The position numbers were made by a program, and so were the translations under genes. The notes under the pieces were generated by a model, which saw only the letters and a list, made by a program, of their open reading frames with translations, was not told where the DNA came from and did no database searches. This document shows positions 40,201-46,803 of a DNA stretch of 46,803 bases, one piece after another (position 1 is the stretch's first letter; each line of letters starts with the position of its first letter). Source of the stretch: Saccoglossus kowalevskii (taxonomy: Eukaryota; Hemichordata; Enteropneusta; Harrimaniidae); assembly GCF_000003605.2 (NCBI RefSeq), contig NW_003113961.1, positions 117,613 to 164,415 on the forward strand, written 5' to 3'.

Positions 40201-43200
40201 ATACTGTTTCAATACTCATTTGCATATTTTCAGTCTGAACAGTCTTTCATTTGCATATTTTCAGTCTGAACAGTCTTTCATTTGCATATTTTCAGTCTGA
40301 ACAGTCCCTCATTTGCATATTTTCAGTCTGAACAGTACTTCATTTGCATATTTTCAGTTTGAATACTGTTTCATTTGCATATTTTCAGTTTGAACAGTCC
40401 TTCATTCGCATATTTTCAGTCTGAACAGTCTTTCATTTGCATATTTTCAGTCTGAACAGTCTTTCATTTGCATATTTTCAGTCTGAACAGTCTTTCATTT
40501 GCATATTGTCAGTCTGAACAGTACTTTATTTGCATATTTTCAGTCTGAACAGTACTTCATTTGCATATTTTCAGTCTGAACAGTCCTTCATTTGCATATT
40601 TTCAGTCTGAACAGTCTTCCATTTGCATATTTTCAGTTTCAATACTGTTTGAATACTCATTTGCATATTTTCATTCTGAACAGTCTTTCATTTGCATATT
40701 TTCAGTCTGAACAGTCTTTCATTTGCATATTTTCAGTTTGAACAGTACTTCATTTGCATATTTTCAGTTTGAATACTGTTTCATTTGCATATTTTCAGTT
40801 TGAACAGTCCTTCATTTGCATATTTTCAGTCTGAACAGTCTTTCATTTGCATATTTTCAGTCTGACCACTGTCCTTTATTTACATAATTGTTTTATTAAT
40901 TTTAAAATGGTAGCCTGGTTACCTTCTTTGGCAAGTCTTTCGGCTTTCTACTTAACAGTCCATATCAATTAATTCCAACATTAGAGACAAAAACTAGACA
41001 ACATTTCCATACTGTTATGGAGATGGCCAAAAAAAATAACCATGCAGGCTATAAAATGGTGGCGCTATCATTGTATAATTTTCTAGATAATCACATCTTT
41101 ATAACCTTAATAAACCCTAACTGTTTATGGCTTTTGTTGACCAATAAAAATATTGCTTTCATAAACACTATGGCTGAACTACAAGACTGCGAGACACAAT
41201 TTAAACAGTGGATTATTTTCAAACAGAAATAATGTTTTTTTTTATATTTAGGTTTTGCTAGATATTACAGAGTACCATATAAATATAATGAAATTATTTC
41301 ATTGTTCTAAATTGGTTTCAAGTGTCTGATTTTGACAAAAAAATATACCAGCATTTCCATATACTTTATGACCTAGATCATGTATGATATTACGTGGTGT
41401 GGTCAATCATCTCTGAATTCCAACAATGAGGGCGTAGTTCTAACTGAGGAGAAACCCAGAATAACTGTAAAATACTTTATTTTAGCTGGAATTAATTTTC
41501 GCTGAAAAGATATTGTGGGAGTTTTTTGTATGAAATTTATTTTCACTGATTTTTGACAAGTTGAATGTAAAATATAGGAAAATAGGTATATATGCTGGAT
41601 TTTATTTTTACTGAATCATTTTTTGAGTGAAAATAGCGAAAAATTAATTCCAAGCGAAAATACAGTACATTTCTGAGGCTAACTACCAGGGACTAGCCTT
41701 AACTAGTATAATTTATTGAACTTTATACTTACAATAGTGAATGTAATCATATCTTGAAACCATTGATCTTGGGTTGTGTTATATGCATCTATGTTTTTAC
41801 TTAATTCATCACCTACAAAACAAAATAATAATTGGTAATTCAAACAATGCTACCACATGAATTTTGTGCATCTGAACTCATTAACATAATGACTAAAATG
41901 TAAAATACTTTTTAGTTTCACGATTTTTGTTGAAGGGATGTTTCAGTGAAAATAAAGCGAATATAGTTTTATCCTATATTTTACATTCAACTCCAAATAA
42001 AATCCATACAAATCACCATACTTTCTGGCGAAATTAATTCAAGCTAAAATAATGTATTTTACAATATGTATTTTACATTTCAGTGAATTATAAAATGTTC
42101 ATTCATTACTGCTGGCAATTTACAATACTACTGTACAAACAAACTAACATCTGTTATGGTTGCTATAGTAACTGTAAACTTGTTGTAAGATAAAGTTTCA
42201 GGTGGCATACCTGATTGGACTGTCTTCTTTTTAGCTTTTTCAAATTCAGCCTAGAAACAAGAAAGCCAAAAAATATTATTAATATTAAACAGTTAGTCAA
42301 AACATTTTTTATTATTAATTTACGATAGGATTTGGTGCTCAGCACCATGCAGTGCAATGTACATTTCTAGTTTGATTTGTTAATTTCATATCTGTGTGCA
42401 TATTTTAGCAAATAAGCCCAAATTGCAGGATGGATCCTCAAGGCATAGAGTGGTGGCATTATTAACACTATAGTTTATAGGGGTTATGTGTGAAAAAAGT
42501 TATTTAAAAAAGCAGGGAAAGTCTGAGTTTGAAATGGAAATTAATTTATGTTAAACTTACCTTTGTTGCTGTTGGACTAGATTGTTTTATTTCAAGGTCT
42601 TTTTTGCGGTCTTCTAATTTCTGTTTTGATTTTTCTATTGCTTGCATCTTATTTGCTAACTGCTTTCTCTCGTCTGTCATTTGTTGTTCCATCTGAAAAA
42701 TGCAGAAAGAAGCGACATGACAAAAGCAGTGGAGATGAGTGGAGACATGGGAGCTAGCAGACATACATGTAGGGGTGGGTGCAGGAAAGGAAGAGGTATT
42801 AATAACATTCTTTACCAAGGCTACTATTTCTCTTGACGACTGTTAAATGTAGAAGAAATCAAATATTGCATCCCCTCACTTTTTTAACACCTCAATGTTT
42901 CAAAATCTTCAGAATATAAAATATGATTTCCATCAGCTAAGAAAAGTGCAATTTACTGACTTAAAAAAAGTTCTGCTTCAAGAGAGATGCTATTGGAAAG
43001 TCACACAAAAATCCACACATACAATATACAACATTTTGAAAACAATTCTGACATGAAAAATGATAGACAAATAACAATATTTTAGGGATATACATTGTAG
43101 TCATAGCAACATCATCTTGTAAGCATTCAACTCAAGATTGAGTGAAGTAAGGAAAAAAATTTGCACAGCTATTCTACATCTCCCCACCCTCAGTTTGTAT

Positions 43201-46094
43201 TGGTCAAACCCTTCATCAGTCTCTTAATAACTGGGAACACTGCACTGCAATTCTCTAGACAGTATTTCAAAACAAGTCATGAGTTTGGCCATGCATGGCC
43301 AGACAGTTCAGACATTATTATTACAAAAAACAAAATAGAAGTATGTTACATACAATGTAACATGTCAACAGCTGTAAACAAAATTTTACTGACAATGCAG
43401 CCATAATTACTATATTTTTGAAATTTTCAGAATTTAATACACTCACAGAGACAACATTTCACAAAAGTCACTGACATTCTGTGTTGTAGGACCCAAATAC
43501 AATTTTCACTGCTACAAATTTTGAAAAAATTGTCTCGTGTGAAATTAAAACAGTATTTATTATTTTCCTATATTGTATTTTTTCCATTAGAAGTACATTT
43601 CTAATACAAGTGTATGTAACCAAAAACTCACAACTTACAAATCTCAATATTTAAATACATCAAGAATTATACGCAGTCAGGATAATGACCAGTGAGTTGG
43701 TAAAACAAAACACTATAGTGGTATTGTCACATTATTTGTATCATATGGAGAGAATACTGCATCTTGTAAATCATAAATAAAATTGTAGTTTTAAGATTCA
43801 TTGAGACAGATGCCCAAAAGTTGACTAATGTTTATCTACAGTGTGTTAATTATTACCCATTCCTGATTGATGAATCACTGGGTTTTATATTTTATTGTTA
43901 TCTATTGGTATTTAATATAAAAGAAAATTTAAAGTGGAATGATTTAAATGTACAGTCATTTGTACAACGTTTTGTTAAATATAAATAAAAACTGAAAAAG
44001 AAAAATACAACAATCTGTTATAATTTGTTTTAAATATTTAAATCAAATTTTTTTTTTTTCCCAAATTGCAATGAGAATCCTGCATTGAGATGGGTGGAGC
44101 AAGGTCAAAGGTTACCATGAACAAAGTTGTGTGATACATGGTGTTTATCATAGAAGACCCCCTAAGTAGGCAGTTATTTGAAAAGCAGTAAAACCAACTT
44201 GTCATTCCATCTGTTTGGAGATTCACAAGAAACCTAAAGTTCTACCATGTTTTAATCCACACATTCTGCCAGCAATTTCTGGTAATTTTGAAAACCATTG
44301 TGAAGTGTGCAACATATATAAATACTTGTAACACTCCTAATCTACGAATTGGGTCTAAGTCTATAACGAAAACCCTTTTCAGGAGACAAGGCAGCCAAGA
44401 GATAACAGCAACTCACAGTTGTATACACTGCCCCCAGTGTTGCTGTAAGGTCATTAAAGACACCCCAGCTCTCTGTTACAAGTACTAACTATTGACAGGG
44501 ATAGACTCAAGGGATCATACACCATGGTATGTAAAATCCAATGTTTTCTGCAGTACCATAAATAAACACAGAAAACTACAGGAGGAAGTAGTAATAGTAT
44601 AAAACACAACTGAGGGAAATATTAGAACAGTCAAAAGTGGAAAAAAAAGCTATCAGAGGATTGCAAAGCTACAGAATTTACAAAAACAAAACCAGTGTGA
44701 GGCAGAAAAACTTAAGAAAAAAAGCAAATGAATTGATAGAGAGTTCAAATGGAGAAGATGCTATTGCAAATTATAATGAAACTGCCAGGATGGAATTAAA
44801 AGATGCAGCATTGTACATGGATGAGTGGAAATATCACCATGGCAACACTCTGTAAACCATGTTAATTTAGTGTCACAGGTTTGTATTACGCAATTCTATG
44901 GGAGGAACCATCCTAATGTCTGAAAACAGCAAATTTACTGACACCAAATGTACCATCACAAAGACTGACACAAGAAGCTTTAAAATGGATGCCATTTGGC
45001 CATCTTGAAATAGATGCATCTATGTGACATGACATGAAATGTGTATAAAATTTGAACATGATCAATCAAGACAAGTCAGAGATGTGGCTCATTTATTGCA
45101 AAGAATATGGCCACCTATCTGCCATTTTCAATATGACCTGAAAAACAACATGGCCAATGTACCGGGGTATGTATAATTTTTGAAGAATAAAACAAACAAA
45201 AAATCACCTTTTTCATTTCTTTTTTAAGTACATCTTTATATGCCAGTAATGGTTTTTCTACTTCTTCTCTTAACTTTGTAGCAAACTGACGATGTATTTC
45301 AGCTTCTTCTGACAGACTTAGTTTAATTCTATTCCATGATTCCTTCACTGTTCTAATATGAGACAAAAAAAATCGAAACAAATTTACCAAATTTTTCTTC
45401 AGTCTTACGGTACTCTGAAATCAGACAAAATATATCAATTGGACTTTTTATGATGATATTTCAAGATTGTTTATGGTTACGATCCTGGCACACGTAGCCT
45501 AGCTTTATTGAATTATACATTCACTACCCATATTTTTCTTTTGCTATTGCGATTTTTATCTTAACCATAATAAATAATGCAGAAACAGGTTAGAATTTAA
45601 ATGTACAACAATATCATGCTAAATGCATGCCTTATCTTACCCTTCTTCCCTTGCTCCAAACTGACTTTGTGATAGTTTTAGTAAGCTTTTTGCATACATT
45701 TCTTCAATTGCAGCCCTGTAACAACAATAAATGTACATTTATTGGACATCATATGTCCACTGTTGAAAAACTTGACAACATGACATTTAGCATTTGTAAA
45801 AGGTAATTATGTGAACAATTTATCTACCATAAAGTTCTATAAGTACATATTAATGATTTTTAATGGCAGACATGATATTCAACAAAACAAGTAGAAATAA
45901 TCACAGGCTTAATATGGCTCAGTATGGTTCCTCAGTTTTCTACAAATTTCAAAAGATTTCATTCACATTCATTCTTTCATGTTTCAATGGTCTTACCTTT
46001 CTTTGAAAAGCTCAGCCATTTCTTTAGATACTATTTTGCCAAGATGGTGTTTATTGTGTAGAATACTGAACCCACTTTGGTCTTCTCTATCAGC
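34270..46094 (-). CDS. GAS7-like F-BAR protein, last eight coding exons (5' partial)
   Basis: Exons in transcript order: 46094-45997, 45715-45641, 45352-45208, 42692-42561, 42250-42211, 41812-41733, 39663-39565 and 34386-34270 (TAA). All have GT/AG sites and consistent phases, giving 261 residues. The chain aligns with almost no gaps to the F-BAR half of vertebrate GAS7: SGFSILHNKHHLGK, VSKEMAELFKERAAIEEMYA, LLKLSQ, GTVKESWNRIKLSLSEEAEI, EVEKPLLAYKDVLKKEMKK, RKKDLEIKQ, FEKAKKKTVQSG, DQWFQDMITFTIELEKIEV, and the GAS7-type end KDRESYVKAYTTGCLRPV. It is predicted to be largely helical, forming the crescent dimer that binds and bends membranes; GAS7 also bundles actin and acts in neurite outgrowth. 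The N-terminal SH3 and WW domains of GAS7, if present, lie right of the window. Introns contain a 31-bp minisatellite and several MITEs. Confidence 0.95.
38697..38808 (-). other. Possible orphan exon inside the GAS7 intron
   Basis: A 112-base minus-strand segment, clearly GC-richer than its surroundings, open in one frame (FDIIKATFLQDLQSGLALKV then ELDDASYTAEFSST). It is bounded by an AG (TTTACAG) and a good GTGTAAG donor. The upstream AG is supplied by the end of the adjacent MITE. It is not part of the normal GAS7 chain: the flanking GAS7 exons join without a gap, and in the phase-0 frame it would give only four residues and a stop. It could be an alternative exon, a nested gene fragment or chance. 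Confidence 0.25.
38809..38973. mobile_element. MITE with TA target duplication, CTGTAAA ends
   Basis: A 165-base element with CTGTAAAGGGGGTAATTATT at the left and, inverted from the right, CTGTAAAATGACTAATTTTC, each continuing into CACTGGGTTT. It is flanked by TA on both sides (38807-38808 and 38974-38975), as for Tc1/mariner-type non-autonomous elements. The interior is short and non-coding, with further inverted words (TTTCGCTGA and TCAGCGAAAT). Confidence 0.8.
39129..39370 (+). mobile_element. MITE-like element, CTGTAAA family (degraded copy)
   Basis: Related to the copies at 2047 and 41464: TACTTCATTTTAGCTGGAAT, TCTGAAAAGACATTTTAGATG, TTTATTTTCAATGATTTTTG, GAATGTACAACATAGGA, TTTTCACTGGA. 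The right end has diverged. The minus-strand open stretch 39147-39419 lies mostly within it and is not a gene. Confidence 0.55.
39729..40887. repeat. 31-bp tandem repeat array with octamer motifs
   Basis: About 36 units with a 31-base period in the GAS7 intron 39664-41732. The unit reads CATTTGCATATTTTCAGTCT then GAACAGTCTTT. Nearly every unit holds ATTTGCAT, the exact POU/Oct octamer. Variant stretches recur in the same order: CAGTTTCAATACTGTTT at about 39907, 40193 and 40634, and CAGTTTGAATACTGTTTC at about 40354 and 40766. This indicates higher-order duplication of multi-unit blocks. There is no open frame. Confidence 0.95.
40888..41463 (-). other. GAS7 intron, nothing recognised
   Basis: AT-rich intronic DNA between the octamer minisatellite and a MITE. 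The plus-strand open stretch 41017-41232 has no family resemblance and is not called. Confidence 0.5.
41464..41671 (+). mobile_element. MITE, CTGTAAA family (best-kept copy)
   Basis: About 208 bases with long interrupted terminal inverted repeats. The left end is ACTGTAAAATACTTTATTTT followed by AGCTGGAATTAATTTTCGCT; the right end read inward is ACTGTATTTTCGCTTGGAAT followed by TAATTTTTCGCT. Shared internal words are found at 2047, 39129 and 41899. It is non-coding and lies within the GAS7 intron. Confidence 0.75.
41899..42074 (-). mobile_element. MITE, CTGTAAA family (inverted copy)
   Basis: The same family as the 41464 element but in the opposite orientation, about 230 bases away. Read on the minus strand it gives GTAAAATACATTATTTTAGC, GAATTAATTTCGCCAGAAAG, GTTGAATGTAAAATATAGGA and TTCGCTTTATTTTCACTGAA. 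It sits in the small GAS7 intron between 41812 and 42211. The pair could form a long stem in the transcript. Confidence 0.7.
42693..45207 (-). other. GAS7 intron (2.5 kb)
   Basis: AT-rich intron with nothing coding that I can support. A partial relic of the CTGTAAA repeat family lies at about 43495-43560 (AATTTTCACTGCTACAAATT). The plus-strand open stretch 44637-44855 has no recognisable family and no splice context. Confidence 0.5.
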
Positions 46095-46803
46095 CTGGTC
46101 AAGGAAAACAACAAAAATGTCAAACAATTGATGCTGTTAAAAATTACTTTTACAAACTATGAAATAATGCGGATATAAATTTGTATTTTATTTTGAAAAG
46201 CACCATCAATAGGAAATATTCAAATGAGCATTATAATTCATAATTCTTATAGGTAAAGATTTGCCTCTCTTTACATTTTTGGATTAGTCTACAGAATGCT
46301 GATATGAGGGGGGTTGGGTTCCACATTCTGTAAAACATGTTTAAATAGCTACATGTCATTTTTTGTTAATTTGATGGATTAGTAAATTATTAATTTAACT
46401 AAGGTGTCAACAATCTCATTGGGAAAATATTCTTTATTTTAAAGCGAGAGAGAGTCGTCACCTGTGCATGCGTGGGAATTGAATCCCAAGTGGTGATAAC
46501 AACACATGCTAAAACGCAAAGGCTCATGGTAATATGCTTGTTTGTAAACAATGACACGCTATGGCCATCTGACACATGCGCAGGTGACGACTCCCCCGCT
46601 TTAAATTAGGGACATCTTGAATTAGTGAAATTACAGATTAGCTCAATTAGCTAAAATAACATGCTAGCCAAAATGGCATGTTTTACAGTACATTGACATC
46701 AAATACCAAAACTGTTTTAGCTATCATATACTTTCTGTCAGTTTAGATTACACAAGTTCCCCCACAGTGACACACAAGTGCTGGTTACATTTAAACAAGC
46801 AGC
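46095..46803 (-). other. GAS7 intron at the right edge
   Basis: The intron upstream of the first visible GAS7 exon, running off the window. It contains a TTAA-flanked MITE (46439-46604), followed by a relic with CATGTTTTACAGTA-like ends (about 46610-46692). Confidence 0.6.
46439..46604. mobile_element. MITE, TTAA-flanked TIR family (copy 3, best kept)
   Basis: A 166-base element with exact TTAA at both borders and about 30-base terminal inverted repeats. Left: AAAGCGAGAGAGAGTCGTCA then CCTGTGCATGCG. Right, read inward: AAAGCGGGGGAGTCGTCACC then TGCGCATGTG. It is the same family as the elements at 15265 and 22509 (GGTCGTC or AGTCGTC core, GCGCATG). It is non-coding; a piggyBac-type origin is inferred from the TTAA target only. 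Confidence 0.8.

Overview
This is a eukaryotic, metazoan window: AT-rich, with spliced genes (GT/AG introns), nuclear tRNA genes, many minisatellites and short inverted-repeat transposons, and one assembly gap of 791 N. The gene set is an F-BAR protein of the GAS7 type, METTL26, a WSCD-type sulfotransferase and a core-2/I branching GlcNAc transferase. Together with intron-borne minisatellites and a LINE tail with a CCHC-like motif, it suggests an invertebrate, perhaps an invertebrate deuterostome such as a hemichordate or cephalochordate. The species cannot be fixed from the sequence alone.

Layout. 1-712: a 66-bp tandem array. 1075-3088 (minus): the 5' part of a gene I do not recognise; two exons are visible, the first with a strong Kozak ATG. 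4026-8450: three tRNA-Gly(CCC) genes, two of which share a duplicated downstream flank. 5300-6024: a very homogeneous 48-bp array, every unit carrying the E-box CACGTG. 7203-7923: a possible solo LTR. 9195-14843 (plus): METTL26, with one internal exon missing, probably in the gap, and a 5'-truncated LINE in an intron. 15265-16440: two MITEs and a 41-bp array carrying CArG boxes. 19396-23308 (plus): a four-exon WSCD-like sulfotransferase. 24594-26000 (minus): a single-exon GCNT-like enzyme, tail to tail with it. 26-34 kb: no gene recognised, but large 49-bp and 41-bp arrays. 34270-46094 (minus): the last eight coding exons of GAS7, which runs off the right edge; an intron holds a 31-bp array of octamer motifs.

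How the genes relate. The WSCD-like protein and the GCNT-like protein are both predicted type II Golgi proteins acting on glycans and are convergent neighbours, a possible functional pairing. METTL26 (putative SAM methyltransferase) and GAS7 (membrane-bending, actin-linked) have no obvious link to them.

The most unusual property of the window is its minisatellites. Four of six arrays multiply a textbook transcription-factor site at fixed spacing: E-box, CArG box, CCAAT box with a TGACATCA motif, and POU octamer. Two or more families of short TIR elements (one with CTGTAAA ends at TA, one with TTAA targets) are scattered through introns and intergenic DNA.
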